Assembly (NCBI RefSeq): GCF_022385335.1
Contig: NZ_CP092431.1
Location: 8,432,001-8,496,000 of the forward strand
Direction: 5' to 3'
From: Streptomyces deccanensis
GTDB lineage: Bacteria > Actinomycetota > Actinomycetes > Streptomycetales > Streptomycetaceae
DNA: 64,000 nt
A program made the translations under genes and the position numbers. Below are positions 1-8,380 of this stretch, piece by piece (position 1 is the stretch's first letter; each line of letters begins with the position of its first letter). The notes under the pieces are model-generated. The model had not been told where the DNA came from. It was given only the letters and a program-made list of their open reading frames with translations, and did not search any database.

Positions 1-159
1 CCACGCCGGGCGGCGCGACGCTCGTCGCCGATGAGCCGCGAACACCTGCGCGATCGTGGGATCGCGGGCAGTGCCGGACCTTGCCCGGGCAGCGTGCCGG
101 GAGCCGCTAGTTTGGGACCGGCCATATGAGAACCCGTGAGAGATGAGAGGGTCTGACGG
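1..159. other. upstream region of pcaL-like gene
   Basis: I see no gene in this stretch. It ends with a ribosome-binding site (GAGAGGG, about 9 nt before the GTG at 160). The AT-richer patch around 105-130 is the most promoter-like part. Genes upstream are outside the window, so whether the next gene is the tail of a longer pca operon cannot be decided. Confidence 0.4.
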
Positions 160-1458
160 GTGAGCGAGACACCACCGAACACCCTGCAATACCGTTTCGA
201 CGGCCCGGAAGACGCCCCTGTTCTGATCCTGGGCCCCTCCCTGGGCACCACCTGGCACATGTGGGACCGTCAGATCCCCGAACTGACCAAGCAGTGGCGG
301 ATCTTCCGCTTCGACCTGCCGGGGCACGGTGGCGCGCCGGCGTACCCCGGTGGCTCGGTCACCGAACTGGCCTCCCGCCTGCTGGCCACGCTCGACGCCG
401 TCGGTGTGCAGCGCTTCGGCTACGCGGGCTGCGCGTTCGGCGGCGCCATCGGCGTCGAACTCGCCCTGCGCCACCCCGAACGGCTCGCCTCGCTCGCGCT
501 GATCGCCGCCTCGCCCCGCTTCGGCACGGCCGACGAGTTCCGCCAGCGCGGGGTGATCGTGCGGACCAACGGCCTCGACCCCATCGCCCGGACGTCCCCG
601 GACCGCTGGTTCACCGCCGGGTTCGCGGCGGCGCAGCCCGCGATCACCGAGTGGGCCGTGCAGATGGTCCGCACCACCGACCCCGGCTGCTACATCGCCG
701 CCTGCGAGGCACTCGCCTCGTTCGACGTCCGCGCCGAACTCGGCCGGATCGGCGTCCCCACCCTCGTCCTCGTCGGCTCCGACGACCAGGTCACCGGCCC
801 CGCCGAGGCCCGGACGCTCGTCGCGGGCATCCCGGACGCCCGGCTCGCGGTCGTCCCGGGCGCCTCCCACCTCGTCCCGGTCGAGCAGCCCGCCGCCGTC
901 ACCGACCTGCTCGTCCGCCACTTCTCCACCGCCTGGCAGCCCGCCTACGACTCCACCACCGGCCAGGTCGCCATCCCGGCGGCCCCGGTCAAGCCGGCCC
1001 TCGCGGCCGTCCCGCCGCAAACCGGACCGGTCGCCGAGATCGCCCCGGCCGCCGTCCAGCCGGAGGCCATGGGCAGACCGGACCCGTACGACGCCGGGCT
1101 GAAGGTCCGCCGCGAGGTGCTCGGCGACGCACATGTGGACCGGGCGCTGGCGTCGGCGGACGACTTCTCCGGCGACTTCCAGGAGTTCATCACCCGCTAC
1201 GCCTGGGGCGAGATCTGGGACCGGCCCGGCCTCGACCGCCGTTCCCGCAGCTGTGTCACCCTGACCGCGCTCGTCGCCGGCGGGCACCTGGACGAACTCG
1301 CCTTCCACACCCGCGCCGCCCTCCGCAACGGCCTCACGCCGGACGAGATCAAGGAAGTCCTCCTCCAGGCGGCCGTCTACTGCGGGGTGCCGGCCGCGAA
1401 CAGCGCGTTCCGCGTGGCCCAGCAGGTCATCCGCGAGGAGACCACCCCGCAGGAGTGA
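160..1458 (+). CDS. pcaL: PcaL-type fusion: 3-oxoadipate enol-lactonase-like domain + 4-carboxymuconolactone decarboxylase
   Basis: The 432-residue protein joins an alpha/beta-hydrolase domain (about residues 1-265) through an Ala/Pro-rich linker (about 265-305) to a carboxymuconolactone decarboxylase domain (about 305-425). In the protocatechuate branch of the beta-ketoadipate pathway such fusions decarboxylate 4-carboxymuconolactone and hydrolyse the enol-lactone to 3-oxoadipate. The hydrolase fold is clear (PSLGTTWHMWD oxyanion region, DLPGHG, late Asp in VGSDDQ and His in GASHLV). The nucleophile elbow, however, reads G-C-A-F-G-G: the expected Ser is Ala92, preceded by Cys91. The GTG start follows GAGAGGG. 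An MBL-fold gene follows 60 nt later. No other pca gene is in the window. Fold assignment is firm; lactonase activity is doubtful. Confidence 0.85.
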   Translation: MSETPPNTLQYRFDGPEDAPVLILGPSLGTTWHMWDRQIPELTKQWRIFRFDLPGHGGAPAYPGGSVTELASRLLATLDAVGVQRFGYAGCAFGGAIGVELALRHPERLASLALIAASPRFGTADEFRQRGVIVRTNGLDPIARTSPDRWFTAGFAAAQPAITEWAVQMVRTTDPGCYIAACEALASFDVRAELGRIGVPTLVLVGSDDQVTGPAEARTLVAGIPDARLAVVPGASHLVPVEQPAAVTDLLVRHFSTAWQPAYDSTTGQVAIPAAPVKPALAAVPPQTGPVAEIAPAAVQPEAMGRPDPYDAGLKVRREVLGDAHVDRALASADDFSGDFQEFITRYAWGEIWDRPGLDRRSRSCVTLTALVAGGHLDELAFHTRAALRNGLTPDEIKEVLLQAAVYCGVPAANSAFRVAQQVIREETTPQE

Positions 1459-1518
1459 GCGCGGTCGGGGTGCCGGCCACGGTGGGCCCGGCACCTCCCG
1501 CCCGGGCAGGATGGATCC

Positions 1519-2160
1519 ATGACCATGAAGCTCACGAAGAAGTCGCACGCCTGCGTCCGGCTGGAGAAGGACGGGCGCACGCTCGTCATCGACCCGGGCG
1601 GGTTCAGCGAGGAGGACGCCGCGCTCGGCGCGGACGCGGTGCTGGTCACGCACGAGCATCCCGACCACTTCGACGAGGGACGGCTGCGGGCGGCCCTGGA
1701 GGGCAACCCGGCCGCCGAGATCTGGACCCTGCGCTCGGTTGCCGAGAAGATCTCCGCCGCCTTCCCGGGCCGGGTGCACACGGTCGGCCACGGCGACACG
1801 TTCACCGCCGCCGGCTTCGACGTGCAGGTCCACGGCGAACTCCACGCCGTGATCCACCCGGACATCCCGCGCATCACCAACGTTGGCTACCTCGTCGACG
1901 GCGGCCGCGTCTTCCACCCCGGCGACGCCCTCACCGTCCCCGACCTCCCCGTCGAGACGCTGATGCTCCCCGTCATGGCCCCCTGGAGCAAGATCTCCGA
2001 GGTCATCGACTACGTCCGCGAGGTCGCGCCGCAGCGGGCGTACGACATCCACGACGCCCTCCTCACCGACCTCGCCCGCCCCATCTACGACCGCCAGATC
2101 GGCGCCCTGGGCGGCGCGGAGCACCTGCGGCTGGCGCCCGGCGCCTCGGCGGACCTCTGA
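1519..2160 (+). CDS. MBL-fold metallo-hydrolase
   Basis: A 213-residue single-domain metallo-beta-lactamase-fold protein. The metal-binding motif T-H-E-H-P-D-H lies near residues 43-49, and further metal ligands are expected in the F-H-P-G-D stretch near 131-135. The short form and the K-K-S-H-A-C-V-R-L start resemble the UlaG-like branch of soluble cytoplasmic MBL hydrolases, but the substrate cannot be inferred. It lies 60 nt after the pcaL-like gene on the same strand, so co-transcription is possible. No signal peptide is seen. Family assignment is confident; function is unknown. Confidence 0.8.
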   Translation: MTMKLTKKSHACVRLEKDGRTLVIDPGGFSEEDAALGADAVLVTHEHPDHFDEGRLRAALEGNPAAEIWTLRSVAEKISAAFPGRVHTVGHGDTFTAAGFDVQVHGELHAVIHPDIPRITNVGYLVDGGRVFHPGDALTVPDLPVETLMLPVMAPWSKISEVIDYVREVAPQRAYDIHDALLTDLARPIYDRQIGALGGAEHLRLAPGASADL

Positions 2161-2221
2161 GCGCGGGCACCCTCACCGGGCGGGCCGGGCGTTGTCGGAC
2201 CCGCCCGGTAGGTTGTGGGGC

Positions 2222-3001
2222 ATGCGCATCGCGACCTGGAACGTGAACTCGATCACCGCCCGCCTCCCGAGGCTCCTCGCCTGGCTGGAGAGCAGCGGCA
2301 CCGACGTGCTCTGCCTCCAGGAGGCCAAGATCGCCGAGGACGGCTTCCCGCTCGACGCCCTGCGCGAGGCGGGCTACGAGGCCGCCGTGCACGCCACGGG
2401 GCGGTGGAACGGCGTGGCGGTGATCTCCCGCGTCGGCATCGAGGACGTCGTCAAGGGCCTGCCCGGCGACCCCGGCTACGACGGCTCCGTGGAGCCCCGC
2501 GCGATCTCCGCGACCTGCGGCCCGGTCCGCGTCTGGTCGGTGTACGTGCCGAACGGCCGCGAGGTCGACCACCCGCACTACGCGTACAAGCTCCAGTGGT
2601 TCGAGGCCCTCAAGGCCGCCGTCGCCGGTGACGCGGCCGGCAGCCGCCCCTTCGCCGTCATGGGCGACTACAACGTGGCGCCGACCGACGACGACGTGTA
2701 CGACGTCGCCGCCTTCGAGGGCCTCACCCACGTCACCCCCGCCGAGCGCGCCGCCCTGGCCTCCCTCCGCGAGGCGGGCCTGACCGACGTCGTCCCCCGG
2801 CCCCTCAAGTACGAGCACCCCTTCACGTACTGGGACTACCGCCAGCTCTGCTTCCCGAAGAACCGGGGCATGCGCATCGACCTCGTCTACGGCAACGAGC
2901 CGTTCGCCAAGGCGGTCACCGACGCGTACGTCGACCGGGAGGAGCGCAAGGGCAAGGGCGCCTCCGACCACGCGCCGGTCGTGGTGGACCTGGAGGTCTG
3001 A
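2222..3001 (+). CDS. xth: exodeoxyribonuclease III
   Basis: A 259-residue exonuclease III/AP endonuclease of the EEP superfamily, which incises DNA at abasic sites and removes 3' blocking groups. It begins M-R-I-A-T-W-N-V-N-S with the metal-site Asn7 and Glu34 (C-L-Q-E-A-K). The G-D-Y-N-V-A-P Asp/Asn pair and the terminal A-S-D-H-A-P motif complete the active site. Length is normal for the family. An in-frame GTG 30 nt upstream exists, but the ATG gives the conserved N-terminus. It is convergent with the secreted hydrolase gene on the other strand. Confidence 0.93.
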   Translation: MRIATWNVNSITARLPRLLAWLESSGTDVLCLQEAKIAEDGFPLDALREAGYEAAVHATGRWNGVAVISRVGIEDVVKGLPGDPGYDGSVEPRAISATCGPVRVWSVYVPNGREVDHPHYAYKLQWFEALKAAVAGDAAGSRPFAVMGDYNVAPTDDDVYDVAAFEGLTHVTPAERAALASLREAGLTDVVPRPLKYEHPFTYWDYRQLCFPKNRGMRIDLVYGNEPFAKAVTDAYVDREERKGKGASDHAPVVVDLEV

Positions 3002-3064
3002 GCACGGGGCCGGTCCGGCGGCCTCGCACCGGACCGCCGAACCGCCCCTTGGCCGCGCGGACCG

Positions 3065-4834
3065 TCACAGCAGGCCGAGGTCGACCGAGTCGGCGAGTGC
3101 CGCCAGCCCCGCCTCGTTCGGGTGCAGGTGGTCCCCGGTGTCGTACGCGGGCAGCAGCCTGGCCGGACGCGCCGGGTCACGCAGCACCTCGTCGAAGTCG
3201 AGGACCCCGTCGAACACCTCGCCCGCCTCACCGCCCCGGATCCACTCGTTCACCGCGACCCGCTGGGCGTCGACGGCGGCCGTGCAGCGCGCCTCGCCCT
3301 CACAGGGCGCCACGGTCGCCACGAGCACGCGCAGGCCCCGTTCGTGCCCCCGGGCCGCGATCTCCCGCAGCCCGGCGACGACCTCGCCCGCCGTCGCACC
3401 CCAGCGCACGTCGTTGACGCCCTGGAAGACGACGACCGTACGGGCGGAGGTCTGGGCGAGGACATCGCGGTCGAAGCGGTGCAGGGCACTCACGCCGCCC
3501 GTGTCGGTGGAGACACCGTCACCGGGGTAGCGGTCGGCGACCACCCGGTTCGCCGAGATCCCCTGGTTGAGGACGCCGTAGTGCGGGACCTCGTCCTGGC
3601 TCAGCAGCCGCCGGGCCAGGACGTCCGGCCACCGCCGGTTCGCGTCGACCGTCGTCGCCTCCCCGTCGGTGATCGAGTCCCCGAGCAGCACGACCGATCC
3701 CGGCCCGCCGCCCACGTCCACCCCGGTCAGCAGCGGCCAGGTCGAGATCGTGGAGGTGTACGCCGCACCCGAGCCGTCCGCCGCGTGGTCGCCCGGCTCG
3801 CTGACGTACGACGTCTGCCGGGCCAGCCGGTGCACGGGGGCGGCCGTCACCGTGCCGGGCAGGTGGAAGCTCACCAGCAGGTCCGTGCCGGGCGGCACCT
3901 CGAAGCCCAGCGGATCACTGAACGCCTGCGCGCCCGCCGGGATGTCGGTGCCGGCCGCGCCCCGGAACGACAGGGGCACCGGCGCACTCCGGGCGCTCGC
4001 GCCCGTCGCCCGCAGCGCCACCGTCGCGCTGCCCACCCGTACCGGCGCCGAGGCGAAGGTGTTGTCGAGCCGGATGCGCACCCGGGGCCCGCCCACCGAG
4101 GTGTGGACCACGAGCCGCAGGGTCCGGTCCGTCCACGGGCCGACGGCCGGGTAGCCGGAGGTGGAGGCGGCCCAACTGCCGCTCCACGCCGCCGGGTCGG
4201 GGCGCACCGCCAGGGCGAACACATGCAGGTCGCGGTTGCGCGGCAGGGTCACCGAGGCGACCTCACGACTCCGCACGAGCGGCACGGTGACGACGTACAG
4301 CCGTGCCTTCTCGGTGAGTTGACCACCCGGGGTGTTCACATGGGGGAGGGCCACGGCCTTGGTGGCGAGCGGGCCGGTACGCCAGTCGGGGGCGGCCAGC
4401 CGGTACGACGAGCGGGTCCCGTTCCGGTAGCGGACCTCCCCGCCGCCGGTCGCGTCGGCGCCGCCCGTGCCGGCGACCAGGAAGGCGAGGGCGTCGCCCC
4501 GGCCCCGTACCCGTACCGACTGGCCGGCGGCGCGGACGTTGTCGGGCTCGCCCGCCGCACGGGGCGGCAAGGTCAGGCGCGCGCCCTGAACGGTCAGCGT
4601 GCGCCCGGGCGTCCATCCGGCAGCCGTCAGGTCGGTGGCGGAGAGGGAGGCGCCGGAGCCGTCGAAGTCGGCCTCGGTGGGCCGCGCGTCCTCGCTGACG
4701 GCCCTGTTGTCGAAGAGGCGTTCCAGCGGCGCCGGTTCGGCTGCCGGGCGCGCGTCGGCCCGAGCGGTGGCGACGGGTGCGACCGCCGCCAGAAGTGCCA
4801 GGACGACGGCCGTTCTCCAGACGCGTCGGCGCAC
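3065..4834 (-). CDS. secreted SGNH/GDSL hydrolase
   Basis: A 589-residue exported protein: signal peptide (V-R-R-R-V-W-R-T-A-V then a hydrophobic stretch ending near A-T-A-R-A), a roughly 340-residue beta-rich N-terminal part, and a C-terminal SGNH hydrolase domain. The block I nucleophile is Ser387 in G-D-S-I-T-D-G, the G-x-N-D block is Q-G-V-N-D, and the catalytic dyad partner is D568-H-L-H571-P-N. Members cleave esters of lipids, sugars or acylated polymers; the substrate is not evident. The GTG at 4834 was chosen because AAGGGA lies 8 nt upstream and the signal peptide begins there; the frame stays open up to 4906. Its upstream region carries an array of 35-bp-spaced direct repeats. Confidence 0.87.
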   Translation of the reverse strand: MRRRVWRTAVVLALLAAVAPVATARADARPAAEPAPLERLFDNRAVSEDARPTEADFDGSGASLSATDLTAAGWTPGRTLTVQGARLTLPPRAAGEPDNVRAAGQSVRVRGRGDALAFLVAGTGGADATGGGEVRYRNGTRSSYRLAAPDWRTGPLATKAVALPHVNTPGGQLTEKARLYVVTVPLVRSREVASVTLPRNRDLHVFALAVRPDPAAWSGSWAASTSGYPAVGPWTDRTLRLVVHTSVGGPRVRIRLDNTFASAPVRVGSATVALRATGASARSAPVPLSFRGAAGTDIPAGAQAFSDPLGFEVPPGTDLLVSFHLPGTVTAAPVHRLARQTSYVSEPGDHAADGSGAAYTSTISTWPLLTGVDVGGGPGSVVLLGDSITDGEATTVDANRRWPDVLARRLLSQDEVPHYGVLNQGISANRVVADRYPGDGVSTDTGGVSALHRFDRDVLAQTSARTVVVFQGVNDVRWGATAGEVVAGLREIAARGHERGLRVLVATVAPCEGEARCTAAVDAQRVAVNEWIRGGEAGEVFDGVLDFDEVLRDPARPARLLPAYDTGDHLHPNEAGLAALADSVDLGLL

Positions 4835-4915
4835 GCGCGATCCCTTCTGCTCGCTGGACACCACGAGGGCGACGATGCCGACGGATGCGGCACGGCACCG
4901 GTACAACGACGAGAC

Positions 4916-5001
4916 GACGGATGTGTGATGACGACGGTTGAGTCAGGACGGACGGATGTGTCATGACCGCATGCGCCGCCGTGACGACAGGTGTGCCATG
5001 A
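4916..5001. promoter_or_regulatory. three direct repeats at exact 35-bp spacing
   Basis: Three 16-bp cores of consensus GACRGRTGTGYSATGA start at 4916, 4951 and 4986, exactly 35 bp apart; a weaker fourth copy (GACGGATGCGGCACGG) starts at 4880. The sequence between cores is not conserved, which argues for protein-binding sites rather than a simple tandem duplication. The array lies between the divergent hydrolase gene (start 4834) and the gene at 5124, so it could control either or both. No regulator is encoded beside it. Confidence 0.55.
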
Positions 5002-5123
5002 AGCTAAAGAGGCGTCAGGGACCCGTCAATGAGGCAGGCGGGAACCACGGCCGAACTCCCGGCGAACAAGCGGTTTCCGCGCGCCTGTGGTGCGAAGGGT
5101 GAGGCGGATGACACGCTGAGCGC

Positions 5124-5573
5124 ATGAACATCTCTTTCCTGGGCAACTGGCGCAAGAGGCGTGACCCCGCGTTCGGGGTCGCGGTGTTCACCGGGGGCGA
5201 CGGTGACGACGACGGCCACGAGGGACTCGCCGAACTCCTCTCCGAATGCGAACTGCTGCGCGCCCAGGCCGCCCTGGCCGGCGTCGAACTCGACGACTCC
5301 GCCGCCTCGTTGGAGGCGATCGACCAGCTCGTCCCGCGCTGGCGCGACGACGAGGAGACCGCGGCCTGGCTCGGGAACGACGCGGGGCTCTACCTGGGCA
5401 CGGTCGTCGTGCGGACCGTCCCGGGCGCCCGCTGGGAGATCTGGCCCAACGGCCAGCCCGTGGTGCGGCTGGACTCCGGCCGTGAGATCGACGTGGTCGA
5501 GGCCGGCCAGGCGTGGGCCGCCAGCGGCGCACCGGAACTCTCCCAGCTCTACGCCGAGGTCGCCGAGCAGTGA
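5124..5573 (+). CDS. conserved actinomycete protein, possibly DUF6278
   Basis: A 149-residue acidic, soluble protein without signal peptide or membrane segment. The N-terminus (M-N-I-S-F-L-G-N-W-R-K-R) and the central D-A-G-L-Y-L-G-T-V-V-V-R-T-V-P-G block match, from memory, a Streptomyces family catalogued as DUF6278; I could not verify this. No catalytic motif is recognisable and no function should be assigned. Codon bias is typical of a real gene. It is monocistronic, between a divergent secreted hydrolase and an ABC ATPase gene on the same strand 149 nt further on. Confidence 0.7.
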   Translation: MNISFLGNWRKRRDPAFGVAVFTGGDGDDDGHEGLAELLSECELLRAQAALAGVELDDSAASLEAIDQLVPRWRDDEETAAWLGNDAGLYLGTVVVRTVPGARWEIWPNGQPVVRLDSGREIDVVEAGQAWAASGAPELSQLYAEVAEQ

Positions 5574-5722
5574 GGACCCGGCGCGCACTCCTCGACGCGG
5601 TCGCTTCCCGACAATACGGCTAATCCCCGCGAGTGCGTGTCGCGTCCTGAGGTCCCCTCGGTCCGGATAGTTTGCGGCACCGGCGACACCACACGGTCGA
5701 GGGCGAGTAGGGCGGGCTGGGC

Positions 5723-6466
5723 ATGGCGGGCGAACCGCTGATCGAGATGCACGACGTGAACAAGTACTTCGGCGAGCTGCATGTCCTCCAGGACATCGAT
5801 CTCACCGTCGGCAAGGGGGAGGTGGTCGTCGTCATCGGCCCGTCGGGGTCGGGGAAATCGACGCTGTGCCGGGCGATCAACCGGCTGGAACCCATCCGCT
5901 CCGGCGTGATCCGGATCGACGGGCAGCCGCTGCCGAGCGAGGGCAAGGCCCTCGCGGCGCTCCGCGCGGACGTGGGCATGGTCTTCCAGTCCTTCAACCT
6001 CTTCGCGCACAAGACCGTGCTGCAGAACGTGTCGCTCGGTCAGATCAAGGTCCGCAAACGGAAGAAGGACGACGCCGACCGACGCTCCCTTGAACTCCTG
6101 GACCGGGTCGGTCTCGCCGACCAGGCGCCGAAGTACCCGGCCCAGCTCTCCGGCGGCCAGCAGCAGCGGGTGGCCATCGCCCGCGCCCTCGCCATGGACC
6201 CCAAGGTCATCCTGTTCGACGAGCCCACCTCGGCCCTCGACCCGGAGATGATCAACGAAGTCCTCGAAGTGATGCAGCAGTTGGCGCGCGAGGGCATGAC
6301 CATGGTCGTCGTCACCCACGAGATGGGTTTCGCCCGTTCCGCCGCCAACCGTGTCGTCTTCATGGCGGACGGCCGCATCGTCGAGGACCGCGCTCCGGAC
6401 GCTTTCTTCACGAACCCGGAGAGCGACCGCGCCAAGGACTTTCTCTCCAAGATCCTCAAGCACTGA
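5723..6466 (+). CDS. polar amino-acid ABC transporter ATP-binding protein
   Basis: A 247-residue ATPase of the GlnQ/GluA type that powers import of polar amino acids. It has Walker A G-P-S-G-S-G-K-S-T, the Q-loop region F-Q-S-F-N-L-F, the signature L-S-G-G-Q-Q-Q-R-V-A, Walker B V-I-L-F-D-E-P and the H-loop T-H-E-M-G-F. Length is normal for the family. Unusually, no permease or substrate-binding protein gene adjoins it: the next gene is a secreted hydrolase on the opposite strand. It must use membrane subunits encoded elsewhere, or the operon has been broken. Confidence 0.9.
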   Translation: MAGEPLIEMHDVNKYFGELHVLQDIDLTVGKGEVVVVIGPSGSGKSTLCRAINRLEPIRSGVIRIDGQPLPSEGKALAALRADVGMVFQSFNLFAHKTVLQNVSLGQIKVRKRKKDDADRRSLELLDRVGLADQAPKYPAQLSGGQQQRVAIARALAMDPKVILFDEPTSALDPEMINEVLEVMQQLAREGMTMVVVTHEMGFARSAANRVVFMADGRIVEDRAPDAFFTNPESDRAKDFLSKILKH

Positions 6467-6620
6467 CACCGGCGCTGGACCGGGCGCGGGCCTCGACTAC
6501 GATGAGCGGTTCATCCACTTGGGGTGAGCGAGGCCGTGGACGCCACCCCCGGCCGAACAGGGACGCTGCTGCCGGGCGCGCAGCAGCCAGGGGCCAGGCC
6601 CGCCCGGCGGCAGCCGGAGA

Positions 6621-8219
6621 TCACTGCTCGCGCAGCGGGATCGACACGTACGACGGGTCGTTCGGCGGCGAGGAGAAGGTCAGCTGCGCGCCGGTCGGGT
6701 TGTGCTCGATGTAGAGCGGGTCGACCGTGTCGACGACCAGGGCGAGACGGTGGCCCGCCGGAACGTCGTAGGCAGTGGAGAGCAACTCCAGGTCCACGCC
6801 GAACGGCTTGCCGGGCGTCTGGCCGTGGAAGGTGTACGGCGCGTGGCTGACCAGCTTGCCGAGGCCGAGCGGGCCCACGTCGTACAGGTAGGCGACGAGG
6901 GTGCCGCTCTCCTTGGTGGCCGTCACCGTGGTGTGCAGCTTCGCGGTGCCGCGCACGGCCTGCGCCGTCGGGTACTTCTCCGACTGCCAGACGGCCGCCC
7001 AGCGGCGCGGCAGCAGCGGTATCGAGGCCACGGGCGGGAGTTGGGCCACCTGGTCCAGGATGCTGGAGAGGAAGACGACCCCGCCGTTCGCGCCCGAGTC
7101 GACGTTCGCGCGGATCGTGGTGCCGCTCGCCAGGGCGATCTTCTTCCGGGTGGCGGTGACCGACTTCCAGTCCGGGTAGCCCTCGAAGGCGCCGCCCGTA
7201 CGGGACTTGAGCTGGACGGGCTGCTCGCGGTCGATGCCGTTGGCGGTGCCCTTCAGATAGCGGTCGAACCAGCGCCGGGTGTCCGTCCACACGTCGTTGG
7301 GCAGCCCGAACAGGCCGGTGACCTCCGTCGTGGCGTGGTCACCGGGGCGCAGCTGGAGCCGCTTGGGGCCGGTGAGCTTCTCGTAGAAGTCGGCGTACTG
7401 GTTGGGCGGGAAGATCGAGTCGCCCCAGGCGTTGGCGAGCATGACGGCCGTGCCGTGGGTGTTGAGCTGGTCGAGGTAGGTCTCGGGGGAACGTTTCTTC
7501 CCCCAGGCGATCATGTCTGCCTCCTTGGCCAGGTTCGAGGCGTAGAAGTTCTCGAAGATCTGCTGGAGTTCGGGGCCCTGACGGCCGGTGACCCGTCCCG
7601 CGCCGTCCAGCAGAGCGGCGGCCTGGAGGTGCTGGGTGCGGCCGCCGTAGATCGAGTCGATCAGGTCCGCCCAGCCGCTCAGCGCGGCGACCGCCTTGAC
7701 GCGCTTGTCGTGCGCGGCGGTGAGCAGACTGATGCCCGCCCCGTACGACAGCCCCGCCATGCCGATGTGCGCCGCGTCGGCCGGGGTGTTGGCGAGGGCC
7801 CAGTCGATCACCTTGGAGGCGTCGGCCGTGTCGGGTGGCCCCGCGACCTCTATGTATCCGCCGGACTCCCAGAAGCCGCGCACGTTGTAGCTGACCACGA
7901 CATAACCGGCCTCGGCCAGTTTCCGCGCCTGGGCCAGGTACTCGACCTGGGGCAGGCCCCAGCTCGTGGGCAGGACCAGGAGCGGGTACGTGCGGGAGGC
8001 GTCGGCCGGGGCGACCACGTTGGCCTTGAGGACGGTCCCGCCCTCGCCCTTGATGTCGACGAAGCGGGTCGTGGGGGCGGCGGTGGCACCTGACGCCGCC
8101 TGGGCGGCGGGGGCCAGGCCGAGGGCCGTGCCGGCGACCAGGGTGGCCGAGACGGCGCCCACGGCGCTCGTCCGCAGCGCCCTGGTCGTACGCGATGTGG
8201 TGCCGTGCGGGTGTCTCAC
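6621..8219 (-). CDS. secreted alpha/beta hydrolase of the X-Pro dipeptidyl-peptidase/CocE (S15) type
   Basis: A 532-residue exported hydrolase. A signal peptide (about residues 1-41, ending A-P-A-A-Q-A-A) precedes an alpha/beta-hydrolase catalytic domain with nucleophile motif G-L-S-Y-G-A. A C-terminal beta-sandwich like the PepX_C/CocE domain covers roughly the last 180 residues (V-A-Y-L-Y-D-V-G, H-R-L-A-L-V-V-D). Relatives are exopeptidases or acyl esterases; the substrate is unknown. The GTG start has GAGGAG 7-8 nt upstream. The 5' region contains several GGTAAC/GTTACC-like elements. It is convergent with the ABC ATPase gene. Confidence 0.86.
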   Translation of the reverse strand: MRHPHGTTSRTTRALRTSAVGAVSATLVAGTALGLAPAAQAASGATAAPTTRFVDIKGEGGTVLKANVVAPADASRTYPLLVLPTSWGLPQVEYLAQARKLAEAGYVVVSYNVRGFWESGGYIEVAGPPDTADASKVIDWALANTPADAAHIGMAGLSYGAGISLLTAAHDKRVKAVAALSGWADLIDSIYGGRTQHLQAAALLDGAGRVTGRQGPELQQIFENFYASNLAKEADMIAWGKKRSPETYLDQLNTHGTAVMLANAWGDSIFPPNQYADFYEKLTGPKRLQLRPGDHATTEVTGLFGLPNDVWTDTRRWFDRYLKGTANGIDREQPVQLKSRTGGAFEGYPDWKSVTATRKKIALASGTTIRANVDSGANGGVVFLSSILDQVAQLPPVASIPLLPRRWAAVWQSEKYPTAQAVRGTAKLHTTVTATKESGTLVAYLYDVGPLGLGKLVSHAPYTFHGQTPGKPFGVDLELLSTAYDVPAGHRLALVVDTVDPLYIEHNPTGAQLTFSSPPNDPSYVSIPLREQ

Positions 8220-8255
8220 GGGTCGCTCCTCACTCGTGTAAGTGCAAAGTGACCC

Positions 8256-8313
8256 GACGGTAACCGGACATCCTTACCGGAAGTAACTCCCCGGTAAGTT
8301 ACGTGACGGTAAC
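8256..8313. promoter_or_regulatory. cluster of GGTAAC-type repeats upstream of the S15-type hydrolase gene
   Basis: Within 58 bp lie a direct repeat GACGGTAAC (8256-8264 and 8305-8313), a perfect 8-bp inverted repeat CTTACCGG / CCGGTAAG (8273-8280 and 8291-8298), and a nested GTAAC / GTTAC pair (8283-8287 and 8298-8302). The cluster starts 37 nt upstream of the hydrolase GTG, so an operator set over its promoter is likely. The binding protein is unknown. Confidence 0.5.
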
Positions 8314-8322
8314 GTTCGACGG

Positions 8323-8373
8323 TGGACTGTTCGGTTGTGGACGGTTCGGCCGTGGACCGTGTGGACTGTTCGG
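8323..8373. repeat. degenerate direct repeats GTGGAC(T/G)GTTCGG
   Basis: GTGGACTGTTCGG occurs at 8323-8335 and 8361-8373, with a variant GTGGACGGTTCGG at 8338-8350. They lie just beyond the 3' end of the gene ending at 8381 and upstream of the hydrolase promoter elements. They may extend the regulatory array or be a simple slippage repeat. Confidence 0.45.
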
Positions 8374-8380
8374 CCGGGGA

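Noticed and set aside
5549..6469. A 306-codon minus-strand frame over the ABC ATPase gene
   Set aside because: The plus-strand frame carries Walker A, signature and Walker B motifs; the antisense protein has none and is an expected shadow.
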